From positions 124,001 to 188,000 of the forward strand of contig NZ_FNQY01000005.1 of the NCBI RefSeq assembly GCF_900107765.1: DNA of 64,000 nucleotides, written 5' to 3'. Positions 25,591-34,440 of this stretch are shown here, in pieces. The notes below the pieces were generated by a model, which worked only from the letters and a program-made list of their open reading frames with translations, made no database searches and had not been told where the DNA came from. Source of the stretch: Arachidicoccus rhizosphaerae (GTDB taxonomy: Bacteria; Bacteroidota; Bacteroidia; Chitinophagales; Chitinophagaceae). The translations under genes were made by a program, and so were the position numbers. Numbering within the stretch: the first letter of the stretch is position 1; each line of letters begins with the position of its first letter.

Positions 25591-27237
25591 TTAGTTTTCA
25601 AAAGAACTATAATAATAGGGGGTTTTAGCTTCAAACTCTGCGCTACAGGTATCTACCATTTTATAGACACGGGTAATACCGGCGGCCTTACGTTTGTCAT
25701 ACACCTGATCATCGGTGCAGTCGCCATGCACAATCTTAGCGATCTGCGCATCGCTGAACCCATGCTTTTTGGCATCTTTTAATAAATCCAGCGGTAAGTT
25801 ATCTATGGAGTATTTAGCGATTTCTTTTTCTACATTGCAAAGCAGCTGAATCTGGTAGATAAACCAGCGGTCAATCTTTGTGGCCTGTACAATGGTTTTA
25901 ACGGTTACACCCAGCATCAAAGCATCTTTGATTCTGAAGATCCGGTCCCATTTTGGAATCTTAATATATTCAACCAGTTCATCAGCCTTCATCTGGTTTT
26001 TACCATAATATCCTAAACCTAACGCATCGTTTTCCAGACTCTGACAGGCTTTCTGAATAGCTTCGGTAAAACTACGGCCGATACCCATCACTTCACCTAC
26101 GCTTTTCATCTGCAGGCCAAGGGTATCGTCAGCTCCTTTGAATTTATCAAAGTTCCATCTTGGTATCTTAACGATCACATAGTCCAGGGCCGGTTCAAAA
26201 TAGGCAGAAGTGGTCTTGGTAATCTGATTTTTCAATTCATCCAGCGTATAACCCAGCGCCAGCTTGGCAGCGATCTTCGCGATCGGATAACCGGTTGCTT
26301 TGGAAGCCAATGCAGAAGAACGGCTTACACGGGGATTGATTTCAATAGCGATAATTTCTTCTGTTTCCGGATTTAATGAGAACTGAACATTACAGCCGCC
26401 CGCAAAATTGCCCAGATCGCGCATCATGTCAATAGCGGTATTACGCATCAGCTGGAAGGCGGTATCGCTAAGCGTCATGGCAGGAGCCACGGTAATACTG
26501 TCTCCTGTATGTACCCCCATCGGGTCAAAGTTTTCCACGGTACAGATAATGGCTACATTATCCGCACTGTCACGCAAGAGTTCCAGCTCAAATTCCTTCC
26601 ATCCCAGTACGGCTTTTTCTACCAGTACTTCATGAATCGGTGATGCTTCCAGACCGCGGTTTAAGGCTTCATCCAGATCATCTTTCGTATGTACAAATCC
26701 GCCGCCGGTACCTCCCAGTGTGAAGGACGGACGAATAACCAGCGGGAATCCGATTTCCTGTGCAAATTCTTTACCTTCCAAAAAGCTGTTGGCCGTTTTG
26801 GCAGGGGCCACCTGGATGCCCATTTTGATCATCCACTGGCGGAAAAGTTCTCTGTCCTCTGCCTTATCGATGGCTTTGATATCCACCCCGATCAGCCGGA
26901 CATTATATTTTTCCCAGATACCCAGATCCGCTACCTCCTTACAGAGATTCAGCGCGGTCTGTCCACCCATGGTCGGCAAAACAGCGTCAATATCATTTTC
27001 CTGCAGGATCTTCTCGATACTTTCTACTTCCAGCGGTAACAGATACACCTTGTCGGCCATCATGGGGTCAGTCATGATTGTTGCGGGGTTACTGTTAATC
27101 AGTGTGACTTTGATTCCTTCTTCACTGATACTGCGTGCAGCCTGGCTGCCGGAATAATCGAACTCACAGGCCTGACCGATAACAATGGGTCCAGAGCCTA
27201 TAATAAGTACCGATTTTATTGAATTGTCTTTTGGCAT
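25591..27237 (-). CDS. carB: Carbamoyl-phosphate synthase large subunit, N-terminal half only
   Basis: 548 residues, whereas full CarB is about 1,070. What is present is the complete first synthetase half: preATP-grasp ([20 protein letters not shown], 11-30), ATP-grasp with [13 protein letters not shown] and [19 protein letters not shown], and the oligomerisation domain up to [21 protein letters not shown]. The frame ends exactly where the second half would begin in fused CarB (the linker after PYYYS). A hairpin follows and then an unrelated gene, so the second half is not adjacent. Split CarB is known in some thermophiles and archaea. It should phosphorylate bicarbonate; the carbamate-phosphorylating half must be elsewhere. 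Confidence 0.85.
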   Translation of the reverse strand: MPKDNSIKSVLIIGSGPIVIGQACEFDYSGSQAARSISEEGIKVTLINSNPATIMTDPMMADKVYLLPLEVESIEKILQENDIDAVLPTMGGQTALNLCKEVADLGIWEKYNVRLIGVDIKAIDKAEDRELFRQWMIKMGIQVAPAKTANSFLEGKEFAQEIGFPLVIRPSFTLGGTGGGFVHTKDDLDEALNRGLEASPIHEVLVEKAVLGWKEFELELLRDSADNVAIICTVENFDPMGVHTGDSITVAPAMTLSDTAFQLMRNTAIDMMRDLGNFAGGCNVQFSLNPETEEIIAIEINPRVSRSSALASKATGYPIAKIAAKLALGYTLDELKNQITKTTSAYFEPALDYVIVKIPRWNFDKFKGADDTLGLQMKSVGEVMGIGRSFTEAIQKACQSLENDALGLGYYGKNQMKADELVEYIKIPKWDRIFRIKDALMLGVTVKTIVQATKIDRWFIYQIQLLCNVEKEIAKYSIDNLPLDLLKDAKKHGFSDAQIAKIVHGDCTDDQVYDKRKAAGITRVYKMVDTCSAEFEAKTPYYYSSFEN

Positions 27238-27259
27238 CTTTTTAAAAATATAAATTGCG

Positions 27260-27267
27260 CAAAACTA
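27260..27267 (-). promoter_or_regulatory. -7 element upstream of carB
   Basis: Minus-strand TAGTTTTG matches TAnnTTTG, 22 bp before the carB ATG. Confidence 0.45.
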
Positions 27268-27366
27268 CAAGTTTATGGCCAAACTAAAAAGACAATTTAC
27301 AGCTTTGCGCAAAGTAAAGCGGGGTAAACCGCTGAGGATTAATAAAGTAAAGCTAAAAACAATCTT

Positions 27367-28068
27367 TTACAGCATCAGACTGGTAATCAGGTAATCCAGG
27401 GTGAGTATGATGACACAGTTTAAAGTAACGGATCTGGTGGAAGTACGGCTGAGTTCCACCGTGCCACCTCTAAAATAAAAGCCCAGGTAGAAGGCCACGC
27501 TGGAAATCACAAAAGAGTACGTGATGGTTTTAACCCCGGCTACTGCCACCTCATAAGGATTGAATTCAGAGGTTAAGCCCGTCAGATAATAGGCAGTAGG
27601 GATATTATCTGAAAATAATGCCACCAGATAGCCTCCAAACATACTGAGTGTCAGAGAAAAGATAATCAGACAGGGGATGGTCAGCATGGCTGCCAGAATT
27701 CTTGGAAAAAGCATGTAATTCAACGTCTGTACCCCCATGATTTCCATGGCGTCCAGTTGCTCATACAGCCGCATATACCCTACTTCGGAGGTGATTTTAA
27801 ATCCAACGACGCCAGCCAGGATACAGCAAATGCCTGTAGGGGCGATTTCCAGTAACATGGAGTCCCGGACAACGGTCGCAATGACAGAACGCGGGACAAT
27901 CGGATTGGTCAGCATATAGGCCACCTGCAGGGTCATTACCATCCCCAGGAAGATAGAGATAATGCAAATGACCGGCAAGGCTTCCAGCCCGATAAACTTA
28001 CACTGATCAAAAAACTGCTTTCTGAACATCCTGAAATTATCCGGCACCGTAAACATGTTTTTAAGCAT
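27367..28068 (-). CDS. mlaE: MlaE-type ABC transporter permease
   Basis: 233 residues from the first ATG. Typical of the MlaE/YrbE permease that, with MlaF and an MCE protein, moves phospholipids between membranes: ISIFLGMVMTLQVAYML, VPRSVIATVVRDSMLLEIAPT, LAGVVGFKITSEVGYMRLYEQLDAMEIMG and LNYMLFPRILA are in family order. In-frame codons upstream of the ATG (about 28069-28116) read like more of the family's N-terminus (KKIADILTELGRYVIMLKNMF) but hold no ATG, so translation may begin at a rarer codon or at this ATG. The ATPase and MCE partners are not in the window. Confidence 0.85.
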   Translation of the reverse strand: MLKNMFTVPDNFRMFRKQFFDQCKFIGLEALPVICIISIFLGMVMTLQVAYMLTNPIVPRSVIATVVRDSMLLEIAPTGICCILAGVVGFKITSEVGYMRLYEQLDAMEIMGVQTLNYMLFPRILAAMLTIPCLIIFSLTLSMFGGYLVALFSDNIPTAYYLTGLTSEFNPYEVAVAGVKTITYSFVISSVAFYLGFYFRGGTVELSRTSTRSVTLNCVIILTLDYLITSLML

Positions 28069-28156
28069 GATTACGTACCGGCCAAGTTCGGTGAGTATGT
28101 CCGCAATTTTTTTCAGATAAGTGATTTTAAAAGGCTAAACTATTGTATTTCAATGA

Positions 28157-28483
28157 TTATTCCAAATCTCCGCAGATTTTAAATTCTGCGCCTTCCAGGT
28201 TTTCATCTACCCTGAGTTGACAGGCCAGCCGGCTGCTCTCATCAGCGTCGGGCAGGGTGTCCAGCATATCCCATTCGGCATCATTTTTATCGGGCAGCTG
28301 CTCCTGTCCGCGGCTGAATTTTACATGGCAGGTAGCACAAAGCGCCATCCCGCCACAGGTAGCCATAATATTATATTCGAAGGCTTTTAAGGTTTCCATC
28401 AGACTTAGTCCCATATCCGTAGGCGCTTCCAGCTCCTGTTTGGACCCGTCTCTGTCTTCAACTGTAAATTTTACCATGCTCAT
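28157..28483 (-). CDS. 2Fe-2S ferredoxin, adrenodoxin type
   Basis: 108 residues. Cluster ligands fit C-x5-C-x2-C...C (CGGMALCATC at about 43-52, and LACQLRV near 86). The order and the SRLACQL motif match the adrenodoxin/putidaredoxin type. An electron carrier for an oxygenase or for iron-sulfur work; the ferredoxin reductase gene upstream on the same strand is its likely partner. It has its own -7 element and a terminator separates it from the reductase. Starts MSM; the second Met, two codons later, is also possible. Confidence 0.9.
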   Translation of the reverse strand: MSMVKFTVEDRDGSKQELEAPTDMGLSLMETLKAFEYNIMATCGGMALCATCHVKFSRGQEQLPDKNDAEWDMLDTLPDADESSRLACQLRVDENLEGAEFKICGDLE

Positions 28484-28490
28484 AATGCAG

Positions 28491-28498
28491 CAAAGATA
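28491..28498 (-). promoter_or_regulatory. -7 element upstream of the ferredoxin gene
   Basis: Minus-strand TATCTTTG matches TAnnTTTG, only 7 bp before the ATG. A nearly leaderless message is implied. Confidence 0.4.
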
Positions 28499-28598
28499 AT
28501 CCGTTCCCTGAATATCTGAACATTACCCCTAGATTGAACTGATAAATCAAAGCTAATAAAGTAGTTGCAACAATTCGGCATTGGAAGGTTCAGGGCAC

Positions 28599-28631
28599 AA
28601 AAAAAGCGCCCCAGAGGCCTGGTGCGCTTTT
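28599..28631 (-). terminator. Terminator of the ferredoxin reductase gene
   Basis: AAAAGCGC...CCAG with CTGG...GCGCTTTT on the minus strand (one A/G mismatch), then seven T (plus-strand A at 28599-28605). Confidence 0.8.
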
Positions 28632-28649
28632 GAATAAAGTCGCTTTTCT

Positions 28650-29657
28650 TTAAAACTCATGCACACCGTTCACGGTAGTGTATTTGAAACTTAAGTGTTT
28701 ATCAGGGAAAACATATTTAAAGGCACTTTGCATCATAATCGCTCCTTCATGGAAGCCGCAAAGAATCAGCTTAAGCTTTCCTGTATAAGTATTAATATCA
28801 CCGATGGCATAAATACCCGGAACATTGGTTGAATAATCGGTGGTATCTACTTTAATCTGGGCTTTTTCAATATCCAGTCCCCATTCTGCAATAGGTCCCA
28901 GTTTAGGGCTCAGACCAAATAAAGGAATCAGATAATCCGCCTTGATGGTCTGTTCATTTTTATCGGCATCCTCATAGAAAACAGATTTCAAGGAACCATT
29001 GCCGTCTATTTTTTTCAGGTTTGCCTTTAAAATCAGATCGATCTTTCCTTCTTTAGCCAGATTGAATACCTTCTCCGCAGAGTCAGGTGCTCCCCTGAAA
29101 GTTTCTCCACGGTGGACCAGGGTTACTCTTTTGGATATATTGGATAAATAAATGGTCCAGTCCAGTGCTGAGTCACCACCACCGGCCAAAACAATTTCTT
29201 TATCTCTGAACAGTTCAGGATTTTTCACCATATAAGCGACTCCCTTACCATGTTCGAACTCTTCCAGTCTTTCAATAGCCGGTTTTCTGGGTTCAAAACT
29301 ACCCAGTCCCGCTGCAATGACAATTACTTTACAGGCGATCGTAGTCCCTTCGTTGGTACCAACGACAAAAGACTGATCTTCCTGACGTTCAATGGTCTCC
29401 ACTCTTTCTCCCAGGGTAAATGTCGGATGGAAAGGTGCAATCTGCTCCATTAAATTATCCACCAGTTCCTGTGCGTTTACCGATGGAAATCCGGGAATAT
29501 CGTATATAGGTTTATGCGGGTAAATTTCTGATAATTGACCGCCTACCTGGGGCAGTGCATCAACTAAATGGCAGCGCATCTTCAGAAGTCCGGCCTCAAA
29601 TACGGCAAAAAGACCAACAGGCCCCGCGCCTACTATACATATATCAGTGGTTATCAT
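28650..29657 (-). CDS. Ferredoxin-NADP+ reductase, thioredoxin-reductase-like type
   Basis: 335 residues, FAD- and NAD(P)-binding: CIVGAGPVGLFAVFEAGLL (7-25), VGGQLSEIYPHKPIYDIPGFP (38-58), a second nucleotide motif VLAGGGDSALDW and YAIGDINTY near the C-terminus. The thioredoxin-reductase CxxC pair is absent, which marks the YumC-like ferredoxin/flavodoxin reductases. It can supply or draw electrons for the ferredoxin encoded immediately downstream. It has its own promoter candidate and terminator. Confidence 0.88.
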   Translation of the reverse strand: MITTDICIVGAGPVGLFAVFEAGLLKMRCHLVDALPQVGGQLSEIYPHKPIYDIPGFPSVNAQELVDNLMEQIAPFHPTFTLGERVETIERQEDQSFVVGTNEGTTIACKVIVIAAGLGSFEPRKPAIERLEEFEHGKGVAYMVKNPELFRDKEIVLAGGGDSALDWTIYLSNISKRVTLVHRGETFRGAPDSAEKVFNLAKEGKIDLILKANLKKIDGNGSLKSVFYEDADKNEQTIKADYLIPLFGLSPKLGPIAEWGLDIEKAQIKVDTTDYSTNVPGIYAIGDINTYTGKLKLILCGFHEGAIMMQSAFKYVFPDKHLSFKYTTVNGVHEF

Positions 29658-29691
29658 ATCTTAAAATTAGAAGCTCTTTTGAAATTTGCTG

Positions 29692-29699
29692 CAAAATTA
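29692..29699 (-). promoter_or_regulatory. -7 element upstream of the ferredoxin reductase gene
   Basis: Minus-strand TAATTTTG matches TAnnTTTG, 34 bp before the ATG. Confidence 0.4.
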
Positions 29700-29878
29700 A
29701 TCCATCTGGCCAAGTTATTAAAGGTTTTCATCAAACATTTTGAATATTGACACTATAATGACAAAAAGCACTCCAGTTTGGCAGTAATTAATGGGCAATG
29801 CTGTCATTATTTCCGTTTTGTCAGTTCGGCAAATAATTTGAACTGTCAAGAGTTAACCGTCAAGAAAATAGTGAAAAT

Positions 29879-30460
29879 ATGAGTATAAATGGCAAACACC
29901 ATCATGAAAATGATGAGCAATTCCAGGAAAACGAACAGTATAATACTGATAATCAGGAAAATGAAACAACTCCGTCAGGTACGGAACCGGAGGAGTCTGC
30001 TAAGGACGCTGTCAATCAGGAGCAGCAGTTAGCCGACGCTTTGGCAGAACAGAAGGATAAATACATCCGCCTGATGGCCGAATTTGAAAATTACAAGAGA
30101 AGAACCGCCAAAGAGCGCATTGAACTGACCCAGACAGCCGGCAAGGACGTTATCGTCAGTATGCTGGACGTGCTGGATGATTGCGACCGTGCGGAAAAAC
30201 AAATGACAATCGATACCGACATCCATCATGTCAGAGAAGGCAGTCTGCTGGTATTTAATAAATTCAGGAAAATATTAGAATCCAAAGGCGTAAAAGCCAT
30301 GGACAGCATCGGACAGGATTTTGATGTGGAAAGTCAGGAAGCGATCGCAGAGGTTCCCGCAAGTCCCGAGCAAAGCGGCAAGGTGATAGATGTCATCCAG
30401 AAAGGCTATTTATTAAATGATAAACTGATTCGATTTGCGAAGGTAGTTGTAGGCAAGTAA
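29879..30460 (+). CDS. grpE: Nucleotide exchange factor GrpE
   Basis: 193 residues. An acidic, Asn/Gln/Glu-rich N-terminal tail (1-55) is followed by the long dimerising helix (LADALAEQKDKYIRLMAEFENYKRRTAKE, with the GrpE FxNYxRR motif) and the C-terminal beta domain (DVESQEAIAEVPA, VIQKGYLLNDKLIRFAKVVV). It releases ADP from DnaK. dnaJ follows after 95 bp in the same direction; dnaK is not in this window. No CIRCE element was seen. Confidence 0.95.
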   Translation: MSINGKHHHENDEQFQENEQYNTDNQENETTPSGTEPEESAKDAVNQEQQLADALAEQKDKYIRLMAEFENYKRRTAKERIELTQTAGKDVIVSMLDVLDDCDRAEKQMTIDTDIHHVREGSLLVFNKFRKILESKGVKAMDSIGQDFDVESQEAIAEVPASPEQSGKVIDVIQKGYLLNDKLIRFAKVVVGK

Positions 30461-30555
30461 GTTAAAAATGCAACTATCCGGAGCATCTGACTAAATAGCC
30501 TCCACTTTTAAGCAATCAGTCCAGGCGCTCCAAAATCATAGAGAACCCGAATACA

Positions 30556-31713
30556 ATGAAAAGAGATTATTACGAAATTTTAAGTGTCACTAAAACGGCC
30601 ACCGGCGATGAGATTAAAAAAGCTTACCGTAAGGTGGCCATGCAGTTTCATCCGGACCGTAATCCAGGAGATAAAGAGGCGGAAGACAAGTTCAAGGAAG
30701 CAGCTGAAGCCTACGAGGTATTAAGCGACGCCGATAAAAGAGCAAAGTATGACCGCTACGGTCACCAGGCCTTTGGCCCCGGCATGGGCGGCGGTAATCC
30801 TTTTGGCGGCGGCGGTATGGACATGAATGATATCTTCAGCCAGTTTGGTGATATTTTCGGGGGCGGGGGCTTTTCCGACTTCTTCGGAGGCGGTTCCGGC
30901 AGGTCCGGTCAGAGCAGCGGTGCCCGTGGCAGCAACCTGCGTGTCAAGATTCGTTTAAACTACGAAGAAATGGCTGCGGGTGTCACTAAAAACATCAAAA
31001 TAAAAAAATATGTCACCTGCGCACACTGTCATGGCAACGGAGCCAAGGATGCCAGCAGCATTGAGACCTGTAAGACCTGTCATGGTACCGGTCAGGTCAG
31101 AAAAGTACAGTCTACTTTTCTGGGACAGATGCAGACCGTAGTGGCCTGCCCGACCTGTCAGGGACAGGGCTCCACCATTACCGCTAAATGCGGTCATTGT
31201 AAAGGTGACGGCAGGGTCTATGACGAAGAAACCGTAGCGATTAATATCCCGGCCGGTGTTTACGAAGGCCTGCAGCTCTCCATGAGCGGCAAAGGCAATG
31301 CCGGACTCAGAGGCGGCCCTGCAGGAGATTTACTCATCGCCATCGAAGAAGAAGCCCATAAAGAGCTCCAGCGCGATGGCATCAATGTCGGCTATGATCT
31401 ATTTATCTCCTTCCATGACGCCGTATTCGGGGCCCAGGTAGAAGTACCGACCATTGGCGGAAGGGCTAAGATTAAAATACCGGCAGGAACCCAAAGCGGT
31501 AAGATTTTCCGCCTTAAGGGTAAAGGCTTCCCGGATATTAATGGTTACAATAAAGGCGACCAGCTGATTAATGTCAATGTCTGGACACCTCAACATTTAA
31601 GTCCGGAGGAAAAAGCGGCCCTAGAATCCATCAGAGAATCGGAGAATTTCAAACCGCAGCCTAATAAAAACGAGAAGAGTTTCTTTGATAAGATCAAGGA
31701 AGTATTTTCTTAA
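30556..31713 (+). CDS. dnaJ: Chaperone DnaJ
   Basis: 385 residues with the full type I layout: J-domain (4-69) with HPDRN in [16 protein letters not shown], a long Gly/Phe linker (about 76-125), four CxxCxGxG zinc repeats ([32 protein letters not shown]; about 150-220), and the C-terminal substrate domains. It stimulates DnaK's ATPase and holds unfolded proteins. A very long terminator hairpin follows. Confidence 0.97.
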   Translation: MKRDYYEILSVTKTATGDEIKKAYRKVAMQFHPDRNPGDKEAEDKFKEAAEAYEVLSDADKRAKYDRYGHQAFGPGMGGGNPFGGGGMDMNDIFSQFGDIFGGGGFSDFFGGGSGRSGQSSGARGSNLRVKIRLNYEEMAAGVTKNIKIKKYVTCAHCHGNGAKDASSIETCKTCHGTGQVRKVQSTFLGQMQTVVACPTCQGQGSTITAKCGHCKGDGRVYDEETVAINIPAGVYEGLQLSMSGKGNAGLRGGPAGDLLIAIEEEAHKELQRDGINVGYDLFISFHDAVFGAQVEVPTIGGRAKIKIPAGTQSGKIFRLKGKGFPDINGYNKGDQLINVNVWTPQHLSPEEKAALESIRESENFKPQPNKNEKSFFDKIKEVFS

Positions 31714-31803
31714 CAGGACCTGAGATGGTCGGCGCTTAAGGCTGATCACAAAGACTTAAATGTAAGATGACTTCCATGAAAGGCACTGAAGGCATTTCTC
31801 CAA

Positions 31804-31858
31804 ATATTATACAATCAAAAAGCGGTCGTTAAAAGACCGCTTTTTGATTGTATAATAT
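31804..31858. terminator. Long bidirectional terminator, dnaJ / phospholipase C
   Basis: Perfect 24-nt arms (31804-31827 and 31835-31858) around a 7-nt loop, with AAAAAGC/GCTTTTT within the stem. It serves dnaJ on one side and the SusCD-PLC operon on the other. Confidence 0.85.
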
Positions 31859-31878
31859 CGCTGAACCGTCCATAAGCA

Positions 31879-34392
31879 CTAAGCCATGGCGGGATCCGTA
31901 ATACTCTGCTGTCCGGTCTCCACACGCCCTGCATAGACCTGCCGGAACGATTCCGCCCCTTTTACATTCAGGGTAAAATCGTACCATCCTCTGGAGCTTT
32001 GCAAATCCACTTTCAGTTCTTTTTTACCGGGAGGCACAAGGATTTCAAGACTTGGTTTTCCATATTGATTGTCTTTGACCTGCAGGGTAAACTGACTGGA
32101 GGCGTGTTTATTCGTACAGCTTAACAGCACATTACCTGTTGGTTTGCCTGTCAGTTTACTGAGTTCATATTGCAACTCCACATATAGTTCAGGATCGCCG
32201 CCGTCTCCTTGAAAGTATCTGTAAAAACCGTTGGGCGCATGTACGGCCAGGGCATAGGAGTGCCTGTCAAAGGATTTTAAGGCAAAATCATAACCGAGCT
32301 GACCGGCAGGTTTACAGGCAAAAAACCAGTTTTTACCAGGTGCCTCCTGATTAAATTTCGTCCCAGCCACCACTCTGAATGGTGCGCCTACGCTACGGCT
32401 GCCAAAAAAACGGGTGCCGGCTGAAAATTCCAGCTGAAAATTTTCTTTTTTTTCATCCAGCTTGCCATGTACATACAGTTCATAAGGCAAGGCCACAGCG
32501 TCCTTGGTACCCCGTTCCTGTCGGGGCAGAAAATCACAGTCGGCAGGCCGGGCAGTCGCTCTGGCAATCTGCTGATCGGATAACCGGATATAGCCTGCCG
32601 GTACCTGCTGGAATTTTGCATTATAGATACGTTCCAGCATTTTGTCTTTCTGAAGAAAAGGAAGTTTTTCCGCCGTCACGTCAAAGGGGCTGAAAGCTGC
32701 CGTCAGATTTCCGCTGATGGCTCTTCTCCAGGCACTGATATTTTCAAAGCTGATTTGCTTTTTGAATTTCTCATTCACAAAAGATTCCAGAAACTGCAAA
32801 GTGGAGGTATGTTCAAAAAGCTGGGAACAGACCTTACCGCCGCGGGTCCAGGGAGAGGCGATAACCATCGGCACTCTGAACCCAAGGCCTACCGGGGCTT
32901 CTCTGGCCTCACTTTTAGGGATCCCTTGTGCGAGCTCATTTTCCAGGCGTACATATTCAATCTCCGTATCAATACCCGGGGACACTTTTCCGGTCTCAGG
33001 CCGCTTGCTGTCCGGTATAAAATAGGGAGGTACATGATCGTAATAGCCGTCATTCTCATCATAGGTCAGAATAAAAATCGTCTTTTTCCATACCTCCGGA
33101 TTCTGGGTCAGGATATCCAGTATTTCTGAAACATACCAGGCTCCGTACCAGGGAGCGCTGGGATGATCGGAATAATTCTGGGGGCCGGCAAGCCACGAGA
33201 CGGTCGGTAATTTACCTTCATTAACATCTGATCTGAACTGATGCAGCAGATCACCGGCAGGCACTTTCAAAGTCCGCTGTTTGCCATTTTCCGTAAAGCT
33301 TAGTTCAGAAAGTGTCCGGTAATCAGGATCTGCACTATTGGTCACAAATGCATTTCTATAGAGTGTTTTCTGGTGTTCTGACAAGGCGTTAAAATGGCTA
33401 TCCGTCCATTCACTGATAGCCTGTGTGGTTTGCTGGAGTACTTCCTCTTTTTTGGCAATCGCTGCCTGTATTTTCGCTGCATGGGCCGTGTCTTTGGGCC
33501 TGGTAGCACGAAGTTTACTGATCTGTTCCGGCAACTCGCTGGCCAGCTCTTGTAACCGGCTGCGATACTTTTGATTGAATTTGACATGATAGGCCTCAAA
33601 GAATTCCAGATTGTTACATCCGAAATTAGCCAGCCAGGAACGTTCCTCTCCTTTAAACCCGCCGGCAGCGCTGAGCTCGTTTTGATAAAACTTCCAGTTT
33701 ATCCCTTGTTCAGTGAGCACCTCGGGAAAAGTCTTCCATTTTTTACCGCCAAAGGTATAATTCGGGTTACGGATATTGGCCCTGGCCCTTCCCTGGGTTT
33801 CATCCATAATATTACCGCTCCAGAAAAAAGCCCTGTTGGGCGTAGTGCTGGTCATCGCAGAACAAAAATTCTGATCACAGATCGTAAATGCATCTGCCAG
33901 CGCATAGTTAAAAGGCAGATCTTCCCGGTTGTAATAACCGAGTGTCAGCGGCATTTCCGCAAAGCTTTTATGACCGGACCTTTTCGCCTCCAGCCAGCCG
34001 TCATGTTTTCCGTTATTAAAGGCATCCACCTGACTGCCCCGGCTATGCGGCAAAGATCCCATCCAGGTAATCTTTGTCTTCTGAATATCCAGTCTGAAAG
34101 GAGCATAGGTCTCCCCTTTTTTATTGGCCTGCAGCCAGACGGGCGTGCCGCCGGGATATGGAGTAGCCCTGGGATCATTAAAGCCGCGCACTCCTTTGAG
34201 AGTCCCAAAACAGTGATCAAAGGAACGGTTCTCCTGCATCAGGATAACGATATGTTCGGCATCCAGATAAGTACTGCCGTGTCTGGGATCAATGGCCAGT
34301 GCCTTTTGGATGGAAGCAGGCATGATATGCGCCATCCCGGCCGCAGCCGAAAACATCATTGATTTTTTGATAAAGTCTCTTCTGGTATCCAT
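31879..34392 (-). CDS. Phosphocholine-specific phospholipase C, Tat-exported
   Basis: 837 residues. A twin-arginine signal (RRDFIKKS, 4-11) is followed by the acid phosphatase/phospholipase C catalytic domain: metal-site MQENRSFDH (52-60), TSTTPNRAFFWSG (nucleophile Thr or Ser region), TYDENDGYYDHVPP and GLGFRVPMVIASPWTRGG. Two C-terminal beta domains of the DUF756 type follow (about 620-830). It should hydrolyse phosphatidylcholine or sphingomyelin in the periplasm or outside, releasing phosphocholine. It is the last gene of an apparent operon with SusC, SusD-like and DUF5689 proteins, so its products are likely taken up by that system. Confidence 0.88.
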   Translation of the reverse strand: MDTRRDFIKKSMMFSAAAGMAHIMPASIQKALAIDPRHGSTYLDAEHIVILMQENRSFDHCFGTLKGVRGFNDPRATPYPGGTPVWLQANKKGETYAPFRLDIQKTKITWMGSLPHSRGSQVDAFNNGKHDGWLEAKRSGHKSFAEMPLTLGYYNREDLPFNYALADAFTICDQNFCSAMTSTTPNRAFFWSGNIMDETQGRARANIRNPNYTFGGKKWKTFPEVLTEQGINWKFYQNELSAAGGFKGEERSWLANFGCNNLEFFEAYHVKFNQKYRSRLQELASELPEQISKLRATRPKDTAHAAKIQAAIAKKEEVLQQTTQAISEWTDSHFNALSEHQKTLYRNAFVTNSADPDYRTLSELSFTENGKQRTLKVPAGDLLHQFRSDVNEGKLPTVSWLAGPQNYSDHPSAPWYGAWYVSEILDILTQNPEVWKKTIFILTYDENDGYYDHVPPYFIPDSKRPETGKVSPGIDTEIEYVRLENELAQGIPKSEAREAPVGLGFRVPMVIASPWTRGGKVCSQLFEHTSTLQFLESFVNEKFKKQISFENISAWRRAISGNLTAAFSPFDVTAEKLPFLQKDKMLERIYNAKFQQVPAGYIRLSDQQIARATARPADCDFLPRQERGTKDAVALPYELYVHGKLDEKKENFQLEFSAGTRFFGSRSVGAPFRVVAGTKFNQEAPGKNWFFACKPAGQLGYDFALKSFDRHSYALAVHAPNGFYRYFQGDGGDPELYVELQYELSKLTGKPTGNVLLSCTNKHASSQFTLQVKDNQYGKPSLEILVPPGKKELKVDLQSSRGWYDFTLNVKGAESFRQVYAGRVETGQQSITDPAMA

Positions 34393-34440
34393 TACTGATT
34401 AATTTACCGGTTGAAAAAAAATGCTGCAGGCTTTAGTAGC

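Noticed and set aside
29700-29878. CIRCE heat-shock operator ahead of grpE
   Set aside because: The TTAGCACTC-type inverted repeat is not present.
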